Assembly (NCBI RefSeq): GCF_016862115.1 | Contig: NZ_BOMI01000146.1 | Location: 62,001 to 126,000 of the forward strand | DNA from: Paractinoplanes deccanensis | GTDB taxonomy: Bacteria; Actinomycetota; Actinomycetes; Mycobacteriales; Micromonosporaceae | Direction: 5' to 3' | DNA: 64,000 bases | Translations under genes and position numbers: made by a program | The notes under the pieces: generated by a model | Database searches by the model: none | Seen by the model: the letters and a program-made list of their open reading frames with translations, nothing else | Told to the model about the DNA's origin: nothing | Shown here: one piece after another, positions 39,997-50,100 of the stretch | How positions within the stretch are numbered: the first letter of the stretch is position 1 | Layout: each line of letters opens with the position of its first letter

Positions 39997-40801
39997 CACA
40001 ACTCCCGTACGCGCATCAGCGGTTCGGCCACCGGATAACCGACGACCGGGCCGTCCCGGCAGAGCAGCAGCGGGCCCAGCTGGCAGTGGCCGCACCAGCC
40101 GGCCCCGCAGCGCATGGTGCGCTCCAGCGACACCTGCACCCGCGCGGACGGCACGCCCCGCGCGAGGAGGGCCTGAACGGTGAACCACATCATCGCCTCG
40201 GGCCCGCAGACGAACGCCGCGGCCGCGGCCGGGTCCGCCTCGATCCGCGGGATCAGAGCGGTGACCAGGCCGACCGGCCCGTGCCAGCCGTCGTCCGCCC
40301 GGTCCACAGTGGTGATCACCTGGGCCTGCGCGGCCCACTCCCGGCGCGCGCCGCCGTAGAGCAGCTCGGCCGGCCGCCGCGCGCCCACCAGGACCGCGAC
40401 CCGGCCGAACGAGGACCGGTCGGCGAGCACCCGCTCGACGACCGGGCGCAAGGGGGCGAGGCCGATGCCGCCGGCCACCACGATCACGTCGTGACCGGCC
40501 GCCGCCTCGACATCCCAGGCGGTGCCGAACGGCCCGCGCACGCCGATCACATCGCCGGGCGCCGCGCCGCACAGGGCCCGGGTGACCGCGCCGACGGCGC
40601 GGATGGTGTGCAGCGGCCGGGCCCCGTGCCGGCCGCTCACCGAGATCGGCACGTCGCCCACGCCGTACGCGGTGAGCATCGCGAACTGGCCTGGGAGGAA
40701 GGCGGGCAGCGGAGCACCCACCGGGGCGAGCTCGACGGTGACCGTGTCGGCGGTGTCCACCCAGCGGCCCACGATCCGGTGCGGCACCGGCAGGACGGCG
40801 T

Positions 40802-40805
<4 letters not shown>
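39996..40805 (-). CDS. hyhG: Hydrogenase gamma subunit, FAD/NAD(P)-binding
   Basis: A 269-residue ferredoxin-NADP-reductase-like subunit: FAD domain (FLPGQFAMLTAYGVGDVPIS), NAD(P) domain (VIVVAGGIGLAPLRPVVERV) and a C-terminal [2Fe-2S] motif (MRCGAGWCGHCQLGPLLLCR), as in DHOD electron-transfer subunits. It is the NAD(P)H site of the hydrogenase. It starts with GTG 40805, which overlaps the beta-subunit stop (GTGA). Upstream in-frame codons belong to a shadow of the beta gene. Confidence 0.93.
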
Positions 40806-41947
<1,142 letters not shown>

Positions 41948-41998
41948 GGCACCTCCCCGGGCTCCCCTACACCGTGTGCCGCGCCGCCTCGGCGGGAC

Positions 41999-42014
41999 AG
42001 GGCCGGAAGTCCCG
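41999..42014 (-). promoter_or_regulatory. DosR-like box, copy I1 (hyh operon)
   Basis: AGGGCCGGAAGTCCCG on the plus strand, 52 bp from the hyhB start. It retains the AGTCCC half-site of the mycobacterial box. Confidence 0.6.
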
Positions 42015-42032
42015 CCCGTGTCCCACCGAGGT

Positions 42033-42048
42033 CGTGTCCTTGTGCCCT
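42033..42048 (+). promoter_or_regulatory. DosR-like box, copy I2 (USP)
   Basis: CGTGTCCTTGTGCCCT, 46 bp before the USP start at 42094 and 34 bp (about three helical turns) from copy I1. Confidence 0.5.
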
Positions 42049-42093
42049 GCACAGGGGCGTCACGCGGCGCTGTGCTGTGGAGAGGAGGCCATC

Positions 42094-42960
42094 ATGTCCA
42101 CGAAGAGAATCATCATCGGGTACGACGGCTCGCCGCAGTCCAAGGCCGCGGCGGCCTGGGCACTGGACGAGGCGGCCCGTACGGACGCGCCCGTCGAGCT
42201 CTTCTACGCGTACGAGTGGCCGGGATGGGCGCCGATGGCGTCGATGATCCCGTCGCGCGCGCCCCGGCCCGAGGCGTCGATCCGCCGCGCCGTCGACGGA
42301 ACCCTCGCCGCGGCCCTGGGCGAGGCCCGCCGGACCCACCCGCACGTGCCGGCGACAAGCACCACCGTGGACGGCGACGCGGCCGTGTCGCTGATCGACC
42401 GGTCCGCCGGCGCCGGGCTCATCGTGCTCGGCGCGCACGGGCACAGCGGCGTGACCGGGCTGCTCGGCTCGATCACCGTCGCGGTCAGCGCGCACGCGCA
42501 CTGCCCCGTCGTCGTGGTGCGGGGCGCCGCCCGGGCGGACCGGCCGGTCGTCGCCGGCATCGACGAGTCACCCGCCTCGCACGCCGTCCTCGGCTTCGCC
42601 TTCGACGCGGCGTCGGCCCGCGGCGTGCCGCTGCACGTCATCCGCGCCTGGGCGCCGACCATCGGCATCATGGACGCCACACCGCTGGCGTCCGGCACGG
42701 TGCCGCCCGCGATCAGGCGGCCGTTCGACGAGCTCCTCGCCGGATGGCGGGAGAAGTACCCGGCGGTGCCGGTCACCGCTCGCGCCGTGGTGCGGCATCC
42801 CGCCGCCGCGCTCACCGGGGTGAGCGCCGAGGCCCAGCTTCTCGTGGTGGGCACCCACGGCCGTGGCCGGCTGCGCGGCCTGCTGCTCGGCTCGGTCGGC
42901 CAGCACCTGCTGCGGCACGCCGAATGCCCGGTCGCGATCGCGCACGAGACCGAGGGATGA
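42094..42960 (+). CDS. Universal stress protein, two USP domains
   Basis: A 288-residue tandem USP starting RIIIGYDGSPQSKAAAAWAL. The ATP loop of domain 1 is one residue short (GAHGHSGVTGLLGS); that of domain 2 is perfect (GTHGRGRLRGLLLGS). The ATG follows GGAGAGGAGGCCATC. It is divergent from the hydrogenase operon across an intergenic region with two DosR-like boxes and is the first of three USP genes in a row. Confidence 0.92.
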   Translation: MSTKRIIIGYDGSPQSKAAAAWALDEAARTDAPVELFYAYEWPGWAPMASMIPSRAPRPEASIRRAVDGTLAAALGEARRTHPHVPATSTTVDGDAAVSLIDRSAGAGLIVLGAHGHSGVTGLLGSITVAVSAHAHCPVVVVRGAARADRPVVAGIDESPASHAVLGFAFDAASARGVPLHVIRAWAPTIGIMDATPLASGTVPPAIRRPFDELLAGWREKYPAVPVTARAVVRHPAAALTGVSAEAQLLVVGTHGRGRLRGLLLGSVGQHLLRHAECPVAIAHETEG

Positions 42961-42969
42961 GGGGCCGGC

Positions 42970-43764
42970 ATGGAGCACAGCCCCGTCGTCGTCGGCGTCG
43001 ACGGCTCCGACCCCGCCTATGCGGCCGTCACGTGGGCGGCCCGCGAGGCCGATCACCGCCGGGCGCCGCTGCGGATCGTGCACGTCCTCGAGTGGCGTCC
43101 CGGCAAGCCCGGCGATCGGCACGGCCACGCCTACCTGGAGCCCATGTGGGCCGAGGCCACCCGCCGGGCCCACGAGGCGGCGCCGCGGGTCGCCGTCCGA
43201 GCCGACGCGCTGCTCGGCCGTCCGGTCGAACGGCTGGCCGAGCTGGCCCGCGACGCGGACCTCCTGGTGGTCGGCCATCGTGGCCGGGGCGGGTTCGCCG
43301 GCATGCGCCTCGGCTCGGTGAGCGACCGGGTGGCCCGCCGGGCGTCCTGCCCGGTGGCCGTCGTCCGGGGCCGGGCAGCCCCGGACGGGCCGGTGGTGGC
43401 GGGTGTCGACGGCCTGCCCGCCGCCGACGCCGTGCTGCGCGGCGCGTTCGAGGCCGCGGCCGGCCGCGGCTGCGCCGTCGTGGTGCTGCGCGCGGCGGCC
43501 GGCGCCGACCCCGCCGAGGAGCATGTGGCGCCCTGGCGGGCGAAGTATCCGCTGGTGCCGGTCGAGCTCCGCCATACGCGCGCGGAGCCCGGCCCGGCCC
43601 TGGCGGAGGCGTCGGCCGGGGCGCGGCTCGTGGTCGTCGGCAGCCGCGGGCACGACTACGTGCGCAGCGTGCTGCTCGGATCCACCGGCCTGCACCTGCT
43701 GCACCACGCCGCCTGCCCGGTCCTGATAACCCGCCCGAACGGCACAAGGGACTTTGGACTCTGA
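42970..43764 (+). CDS. Universal stress protein, two USP domains
   Basis: A 264-residue tandem USP with full ATP loops in both halves (GHRGRGGFAGMRLGS and GSRGHDYVRSVLLGS), starting VVVGVDGSDPAYAAVTWAAR. It follows the previous USP by 9 bp and is likely co-transcribed. Its last codons overlap a DosR-like box that belongs to the next gene. Confidence 0.92.
   Translation: MEHSPVVVGVDGSDPAYAAVTWAAREADHRRAPLRIVHVLEWRPGKPGDRHGHAYLEPMWAEATRRAHEAAPRVAVRADALLGRPVERLAELARDADLLVVGHRGRGGFAGMRLGSVSDRVARRASCPVAVVRGRAAPDGPVVAGVDGLPAADAVLRGAFEAAAGRGCAVVVLRAAAGADPAEEHVAPWRAKYPLVPVELRHTRAEPGPALAEASAGARLVVVGSRGHDYVRSVLLGSTGLHLLHHAACPVLITRPNGTRDFGL
43747..43762 (+). promoter_or_regulatory. DosR-like box, copy J (single-domain USP, ABC exporter)
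   Basis: AGGGACTTTGGACTCT, inside the last codons of the preceding USP gene and 58 bp before the next start. It is close to the mycobacterial form GGGACTnnAGTCCC in its first arm. Confidence 0.6.
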
Positions 43765-43819
43765 TTCGCCACCGGGCGGAGCGGCACGGTGGGAGAAGGA
43801 CTCAGACGGAGGTGAAGCC

Positions 43820-44289
43820 ATGACCGATCGGCATCTGATCGTCGTGGGCGTGGACGGGTCGGAAGGTGGCCGCCGCGCCCTGGAGTGGGCGGTACGGGAA
43901 GCGGGTGAGCGCGGCAGTGCCGTGCAGGCCGTGATCGCCTGGTCGTGGGACGGGCTCGAGTTCGGCCCGGTCACCGCGACCAATCCCGAGGAGGCCAAGG
44001 AGCGCGCCACCCGGCTGCTCACCAAGGAGGTCGAGGCGATGCTCCAGCGGTACGGCTCGCACATCCCGGTGGCCGCCGAGGTGATCGAGGGCGCGCCCTG
44101 GGACGTGCTGGGCGCCCGCAGCCGCTCGGCCGATCTGCTCGTGCTGGGCAGCCACGGGCACGGCGGGGTCCGCCACACCGTTCTCGGCTCGGTCAGCGAG
44201 AAGAGCATCCGGAAGGCGGCCTGCCCGGTCGTCGTGATCCCGGTGCCGGCGGCCGCCCCGGTGCGCAGCACCGAGCCCGTTCCGCGGTG

Positions 44290-44290
<1 letters not shown>
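43820..44290 (+). CDS. Universal stress protein, single domain
   Basis: A 156-residue single-domain USP, the only one in the window. It starts HLIVVGVDGSEGGRRALEWA and has a complete ATP loop, GSHGHGGVRHTVLGS. The ATG at 43820 follows GACGGAGGTGAAGCC. Its stop overlaps the ABC ATPase start (TGATG), so a stress protein and an exporter are translated together. Confidence 0.92.
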
Positions 44291-45200
<910 letters not shown>

Positions 45201-45204
<4 letters not shown>

Positions 45205-46778
45205 CCGGCACCGCCCGGCTGCTGCGTTTCCTGCTGCGGCGCGAACGGATCGGCCTGCCCTGGTGGCTGCTGGGCGCCACGCTGCTGCTGCTCGTGCAGT
45301 CCACCCAGAGCCAGAGCCTGTACGACACCCCCGAGGCCCTCGCCGACCTGCGCCGCACCATCGGCGGCAACACGGCTGTCATCGCGATGAGCGGCCCCAC
45401 CGAGCTCCTCCGGACGATCGGCGGCGAGGTCGTCTTCGAGATCTTCGCCTTCGTGGCGATCGTGGTCGCGCTGATGGCCATGTTCCTGGTCGGCCGGCAC
45501 ACCCGCGGCGACGAGGAGGCGGGCCGCGCGGAGCTGATCCGCTCGGCCCGGATCGGCCGTCGCGCGCCGCTCGCCGCCGCGCTCGCGCTCGCCGGCCTGG
45601 CCAGTCTCGCCGCCGGCGTCCTGGTCTTCGCCGCGGCCGTCGGCACCGGCCTGCCCGCCGGCGGCTCGGTGCTGCTCGGCGCCGCGGTGACGTCCGCCGG
45701 TGTCACCTTCGCGGCGCTCACGGCGGTGGCGGCCCAGCTCTTCGAGAACGTGCGCGCGGTGTACGGCGCCGTCGGCTTCACGCTCGGCGCGGCCTACGCC
45801 CTGCGCGCGGCCGGCGACGCGGGCAACAGCGCGCTCTCCTGGCTGTCGCCGATCGGCTGGGGCCAGCGCACCTTCCCGTACGCCGGCGACCGCTGGTGGC
45901 CCCTGCTGATCCCGCTGGCGGTGACCGCCGCGCTCGTGATGCTCGCCGCGAGCCTGCTGGAGCGGCGCGACTTCGGGGCCGGCTTCGTGCCGTCGCGCCC
46001 GGGGCGGCCCGTCGCCACGCGCGCCCTCGGCAACGCGTTCGGGCTGGCCTGGCGGCTCCAGCGCACGGCCGCGGCGGGCTGGGTGCTCGGGCTGGGCCTG
46101 CTGGGCCTCGCGTACGGCTCCGTCGCCGACAGCATCGAGCAGTACGTCGCCGACAACCCCGAGATCGCCGAGTTCATGCCGGGCGGCGGGCAGCGCATCC
46201 TGGACGCCTACCTGGCCTTGACCGTCGCGCTCTCCGCGCTCATCGCCGCCGCGTACGGCGTGACCACCGTCCTGCGTGCCCGCGCCGAGGAGAACGCCGG
46301 CCGCGCCGAGCCGGTCCTGGCCACCCGCACCAGCCGCCTCGCCTGGCTGGCCGGCCACCTGAGCGTCACGCTGGCCGGCACCACCCTGGCCCTGGTCGCC
46401 ATCGGTGCCGGCACGGGCCTGGCCTACGCCCTGACGGTCTCCGACATGGGCGAGGTGCCGCGGCTCATCGGCGCCGCCCTCGCCTACCTGCCGGCCGTCC
46501 TGCTGATCGCCGCCGTCGCCGTGCTGACCGTCGGCTGGCTGCCCCGTGCGGCCGCCGCCCTGTCCTGGATCGCCGTCGGCTACTGCGCGGTGGTGGCCCT
46601 GTTCGCCGACTCGTTCGACCTGCCGGAGTGGGCGCAGCGCGCGTCGCCGTTCGAGCACACTCCCGAGGTGCCCCTGGAGACGCTCACCCTCGTACCCCTC
46701 GTGGTTCTGGCCCTGCTCGCGGCGGCCTTCGCCGCCGTGGGCTACGCCGGCCTGCGCCGCCGCGACATCGGAGTCTGA
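45201..46778 (+). CDS. ABC exporter permease (polyketide-exporter type)
   Basis: A 525-residue permease with about 12 hydrophobic helices, of the type annotated as polyketide antibiotic exporter. Recognisable are GRHTRGDEEAGRAELIRSAR after the third helix and the repeat-like TVLRARAEENAGRAEPVLAT in the second half, showing internal duplication. It starts within the ATPase stop (ATGA). Its last codons and stop lie within a perfect 16-bp hairpin. Confidence 0.9.
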
Positions 46779-46794
46779 CGCGGCGGCGCAGGCC
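46749..46794. terminator. Hairpin overlapping the permease stop codon, bidirectional
   Basis: Perfect 16-bp stem GGCCTGCGCCGCCGCG / CGCGGCGGCGCAGGCC; the 14-base loop contains the permease TGA. It lies between convergent genes and probably ends transcription both ways. Confidence 0.7.
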
Positions 46795-46802
46795 GGGCCG
46801 GG

Positions 46803-47648
46803 CTACCGGACGATGTAGACCGGGCAGTCCGCGTGGTGCAGGAGCTGCAGACCCACCGAGCCGAGCAGCGTGCCGGTGACGACGCCGCGGCCGCGGCTGC
46901 CCACGACGACCAGCTGGGCGTGGGCCGAGGCCTCGGCCAGGGCGGCGGCCGCGCCGTCGTGCACCAGGGTGACGTCGACCGGGACGCCGGGGTGCTTGGC
47001 CCGCCAGGGTGCCACCTGCTCCTCCACGCGGGCCCGTTCCTCGGCCGACGGCTCGGGCAGCTCGACGTCGCCCGCCACGTAGCCGACGGGGGCCTGGGCA
47101 CGGATCACCGACAGCCGGGCTCCCCGGCCGGCCGCCTCCTCGAACGCGACCTCCAGCACCCGGTCCGCCATCGCGGAGGCGTCGAGGCCCACCACGACCG
47201 GGCCTTCGGTGAGGTCGCCGCCACGGCCGCGGACGACCACCACCGAGCAGGTGGCGTGCGTGGCCACGCGCCGGCTGACCGAGCCGAGCAGCAGGCTGCC
47301 GAAGCCGCCCCGGCCCCGGTTGCCGAGCACCATGAGCTCGGCGTCCTCCGCCTCGGCGAGCAGCCGTGCGACGGCGTGGCCGACCAGGGCGTCACCCTCC
47401 ACGTCGACGTCGCGCGCCGCCACGCGCGCCTCGTGGACCGCGTTGCCGGTGATGCCCTCGGCGTGTTTGCGGGCCTCGTCGAAGTACCCGTTGCTCATGT
47501 CGTACCGAGCCTCGCCCCACTCCCAGTCGAACACGTGCGTGACGCGGAGCGGCAATCCCCGGCGGTACGCCTCGCGTGCCGCCCAGCGCACCGCGGCCTT
47601 GCTGTGCGCGGTGCCGTCCGCGCCCACGACGATCGGATGACGTTTCAT
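46803..47648 (-). CDS. Universal stress protein, two USP domains
   Basis: A 281-residue tandem USP with perfect ATP loops in both domains (GNRGRGGFGSLLLGS and GSRGRGVVTGTLLGS), starting PIVVGADGTAHSKAAVRWAA. The ATG at 47648 follows CGGGAGGAGCC. No DosR-like box is visible in the short gap upstream, which holds the terminator of the DoxX-like gene. It may rely on read-through or on an unrecognised promoter. Confidence 0.92.
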   Translation of the reverse strand: MKRHPIVVGADGTAHSKAAVRWAAREAYRRGLPLRVTHVFDWEWGEARYDMSNGYFDEARKHAEGITGNAVHEARVAARDVDVEGDALVGHAVARLLAEAEDAELMVLGNRGRGGFGSLLLGSVSRRVATHATCSVVVVRGRGGDLTEGPVVVGLDASAMADRVLEVAFEEAAGRGARLSVIRAQAPVGYVAGDVELPEPSAEERARVEEQVAPWRAKHPGVPVDVTLVHDGAAAALAEASAHAQLVVVGSRGRGVVTGTLLGSVGLQLLHHADCPVYIVR

Positions 47649-47680
47649 GGCTCCTCCCGTTCCGGTCTCTCCTTGAGGCT

Positions 47681-47710
47681 CGGCCCGGCCGCTTGACAGC
47701 GGCCGGGCCG
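47681..47710 (-). terminator. Hairpin terminator after the DoxX-like gene
   Basis: Perfect 12-bp stem CGGCCCGGCCGC / GCGGCCGGGCCG with the loop TTGACA, 22 bp after the stop of the upstream gene on the minus strand. No T-tract. Confidence 0.65.
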
Positions 47711-47732
47711 GTGATGACAGTCGGATCAGTGG

Positions 47733-48323
47733 TCAGATGAGCCAGCGGTTCTTCTGCACGATCGGCAGGGAGGCCCACCATTTGCCCAGGCCCCAGGTGT
47801 GCCCGGCGTAGGTGAGCGCCAGGACGATGCCCGCGAGGCCGTAGATGATGTGGTAGTCGACGATCGGGTTGGTCGACATGCTCGGCTCACCGGCGGCGGT
47901 GGTCTTGTCCAGCGGCCACTCGGCGGCCCACATGAGCAGCATCATGACCGCTCCGGCGCCGGCGGCGAGGCGCATGCCGATGCCGAGCACGAAGGCCGCG
48001 CCGATGGCGAACAGGCCGATCATGAACAGCCAGTCGGCCCACGGGTCGCCCGCGATGTCGTGGAAGAAGGTCTGCAGCCAGCTCGGCCCGACCTCCACTC
48101 CGGACAGGAAGCCCTTGGTGGGCGAGCCACCGTTGATCCAGGCACGCTCGGTGGGGGTCGCGTAGCCCCATCCGAAGGTCTTGTCGAAGAACGCCCACAG
48201 GAAGATGAAGCCTGTGGAGATGCGGAGCACGGCGAGCGCGCGGGCGGCGGTCTTGGTGAGCATGGAGCCGGGCGCCTCAACGTGTTCCAGGTGGGCCGCG
48301 GAGCCCCGGCCGATGGTCGTCAT
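47733..48323 (-). CDS. DoxX-like membrane protein
   Basis: A 196-residue protein with four hydrophobic helices (ALAVLRISTGFIFLWAFFDK, WLFMIGLFAIGAAFVLGIG, AGAVMMLLMWAAEWP and IIYGLAGIVLALTYAGH). It fits the DoxX/DoxD-like family, related to thiosulfate:quinone oxidoreductase and to oxidoreductase-associated membrane subunits. The conserved Trp/Phe/Asp cluster FLWAFFDKTFGWGYATP follows the first helix. Function is uncertain; in mycobacteria DoxX partners redox enzymes. Its start lies inside the 3' end of the acyltransferase gene, and two DosR-like boxes stand 63 and 85 bp upstream, giving it its own promoter. Confidence 0.85.
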   Translation of the reverse strand: MTTIGRGSAAHLEHVEAPGSMLTKTAARALAVLRISTGFIFLWAFFDKTFGWGYATPTERAWINGGSPTKGFLSGVEVGPSWLQTFFHDIAGDPWADWLFMIGLFAIGAAFVLGIGMRLAAGAGAVMMLLMWAAEWPLDKTTAAGEPSMSTNPIVDYHIIYGLAGIVLALTYAGHTWGLGKWWASLPIVQKNRWLI

Positions 48324-49476
48324 GGTCTTCCTCCTTCATCGATGTCCGTACCTCTGACACTGCCCGACGTCCCGTCGCGCCACCCGAGGACAAGTGCCCG
48401 ACCTGGGCGGGACTGAAGTCCCGGGCCGCCGGGACCGCCGTGTCCGGCCAGAGCCGCACCGGGCGCCGGGCGGCCAGGTCCTCGGCCCAGCCGAAGGCGA
48501 GCATCGTCATCAGGACCAGCACGAACGTCAGGAGCAACTCCACCAGCGCGCCGGGCAGGCCGCCCCACTCGATGCCCAGGAAGGCCAGCACCGGCCAGAT
48601 CGCCGCGATGGCCGCGTTGTGCCACAGGTAGATGGTGACGGCGCGCGCGTTGACCACCGTGACGGCCCGGTCGAGCGGGACCGTCCTGGCCAGCCAGTCC
48701 ATCCGGGGCCGCCACCGCAGCACGATCAGCACGAAGGCGAACGACCAGAGCGCCTGCATCTCCGGCACCTCGTTGAGGTCCCAGCTGCCGGCGTCGTGGC
48801 CCCGCCACAGCGCCGCCGCGGCGAGGATCGGCGCCACCGTGTACGCGATCCACGGCTCCACCCGGGCGAGCCGGCCGTCGTGGTGCGCGAACCCGGCGAT
48901 CCAGCACGCCCCGAACGTGGCGAAGTCCCACACCGTGGCGTCGACGACCGCCGGCAGCGTCACCTCGGACAGGCCGAGCCCCGCCAGCACGAGGAAGGGC
49001 AGCCCCAGCGTGGCCCAGCCGACCCGCCGCCACAGCATGAGCAAGAGCGGGGAGAGCAGCACGAACCAGAGGTACGCACGGATGTACCAGAGCGGCACCC
49101 AGACGTCGGCCGCCGCCTCGCTGCCGGGCGGATCGCCGAGCGGCACGATCCAGAACAGCAGGGAGGGCAGGCTGAACGGGTGCTCCCCGCCCGTCTCGGC
49201 CGGCCATCCACCGACGATCATCAGCGGTACGGCGACGAGCCCCATCAGCCACAGCGGCGGCAGCAACCGGCGCAGCCGCGATCTGACCACCTTGACCACA
49301 CCGCGCCGTTCCAGCGACGCCGCGGTCAGCGAGCCGGCGAGGGCGAACATGATGCCCATCGCGGGCAGCAGCATCGGCAGCCAGGGCCACCCGTAGAGGT
49401 GGTAGACGATGACTCGGATGATCGCGGCCGCGCGTAGCAGGTCCAGGTAGCGGTCGCGTCCCGCGCCCGGCGACAT
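48277..49476 (-). CDS. Acyltransferase family 3 membrane protein
   Basis: A 399-residue integral membrane acyltransferase with about ten helices, of the Acyl_transf_3 (OafA-like) type. It begins RDRYLDLLRAAAIIRVIVYH, where the family's conserved basic residue and His lie in the first helix. Substrates are usually sugars, lipids or antibiotics; none can be assigned. The last about 55 residues are polar, pass through the two DosR-like boxes and overlap the DoxX-like start by 47 bp, so the coding 3' end doubles as a promoter. It starts 3 bp after the PNPOx-like gene. Confidence 0.88.
   Translation of the reverse strand: MSPGAGRDRYLDLLRAAAIIRVIVYHLYGWPWLPMLLPAMGIMFALAGSLTAASLERRGVVKVVRSRLRRLLPPLWLMGLVAVPLMIVGGWPAETGGEHPFSLPSLLFWIVPLGDPPGSEAAADVWVPLWYIRAYLWFVLLSPLLLMLWRRVGWATLGLPFLVLAGLGLSEVTLPAVVDATVWDFATFGACWIAGFAHHDGRLARVEPWIAYTVAPILAAAALWRGHDAGSWDLNEVPEMQALWSFAFVLIVLRWRPRMDWLARTVPLDRAVTVVNARAVTIYLWHNAAIAAIWPVLAFLGIEWGGLPGALVELLLTFVLVLMTMLAFGWAEDLAARRPVRLWPDTAVPAARDFSPAQVGHLSSGGATGRRAVSEVRTSMKEEDHDDHRPGLRGPPGTR
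48385..48400 (-). promoter_or_regulatory. DosR-like box, copy K1 (DoxX-like gene)
   Basis: CGAGGACAAGTGCCCG on the plus strand, 62 bp from the DoxX-like start, inside the acyltransferase coding region. Confidence 0.5.
48408..48423 (-). promoter_or_regulatory. Perfect DosR-type palindrome, copy K2 (DoxX-like gene)
   Basis: CGGGACTGAAGTCCCG: 7-bp arms exactly inverted around GA, and the six-base cores GGGACT and AGTCCC are those of the mycobacterial DosR box. It lies 85 bp from the DoxX-like start and 23 bp from copy K1. Confidence 0.7.
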
Positions 49477-49479
49477 GGC

Positions 49480-49980
49480 CTATCGCCCGGTCGGTATCCG
49501 CGCACGGGAGCGGGCCGGGTCGCGCATCGCGGTCAACGGCACCCCGAGGCCGTACGTGACGAAGTGGCCGGTCGGCCGGATCTCGAGGATCACGCAGGCC
49601 GGCCACCGTTCGGGCGGCACCAGCCGGGCCAGGCGCGGCATGCGGGTGAGATGGTCGCCCGGATGCACCACCGCGACCGCCGGGAAGCTCACCGTGGCCG
49701 GCGGGATCGGCATTATCAGCGACAGGAGGCCGCCCCGGCGGATCGGCACGGTCACCGCGACGATCCCGTCCGCGGCCACGTGCCGCGCCTTCCAGCTGTC
49801 CTTGGCGACCGCCACATACAGGCGATCGTCCTCGACGGCGTAGACGACTCCGCTCGACCGCGGCGCGCCGGCCGGTGTGACGTGGCTGAGCACGGCGAAC
49901 GACGCGTGGCCGATCGCCCGCCAGACATCCTGGGCGGTCAGCGGGCTCGTCCGCCGGCCGCCTCTGGTCGAGGTCGACAT
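49480..49980 (-). CDS. Pyridoxamine 5'-phosphate oxidase-like (flavin-binding split-barrel) protein
   Basis: A 166-residue protein of the PNPOx/FMN- or F420-binding split-barrel fold: an N-terminal helix (VWRAIGHASFAVLSHVTPAG), then strands with SSGVVYAVEDDRLYVAVAKDSWKARH containing the typical Lys/Arg contact to a flavin phosphate. Related small proteins occur in mycobacterial DosR regulons. The substrate is unknown. The ATG at 49980 follows GAGAGGAGGGGAGTTGCC. It heads a group with the acyltransferase, and two overlapping DosR-like boxes lie 50-78 bp upstream. Confidence 0.85.
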   Translation of the reverse strand: MSTSTRGGRRTSPLTAQDVWRAIGHASFAVLSHVTPAGAPRSSGVVYAVEDDRLYVAVAKDSWKARHVAADGIVAVTVPIRRGGLLSLIMPIPPATVSFPAVAVVHPGDHLTRMPRLARLVPPERWPACVILEIRPTGHFVTYGLGVPLTAMRDPARSRARIPTGR

Positions 49981-50029
49981 GGCAACTCCCCTCCTCTCCC
50001 ACACGTACTCCCCCACCCGCCCGGGCGGC

Positions 50030-50045
50030 AGGGCCGATCGGTACG
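50030..50045 (-). promoter_or_regulatory. DosR-like box, copy L1 (PNPOx-like gene)
   Basis: AGGGCCGATCGGTACG on the plus strand, 50 bp from the PNPOx-like start. It overlaps copy L2 by 3 bp. Confidence 0.5.
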
Positions 50046-50058
50046 GCCGTTCGACCCT
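50043..50058 (-). promoter_or_regulatory. DosR-like box, copy L2 (PNPOx-like gene)
   Basis: ACGGCCGTTCGACCCT on the plus strand, 63 bp from the PNPOx-like start, adjacent to copy L1. Confidence 0.5.
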
Positions 50059-50100
50059 GGTGGCCCTGGTCGCCGCCGCGATGGGTGGCATGACCGGGTC

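Noticed and set aside
47693..47698. TTGACA as a -35 promoter element before the USP at 46803-47648
   Set aside because: It is the loop of a perfect 12-bp terminator stem and is in plus-strand orientation, while the gene is on the minus strand; no -10 element fits.
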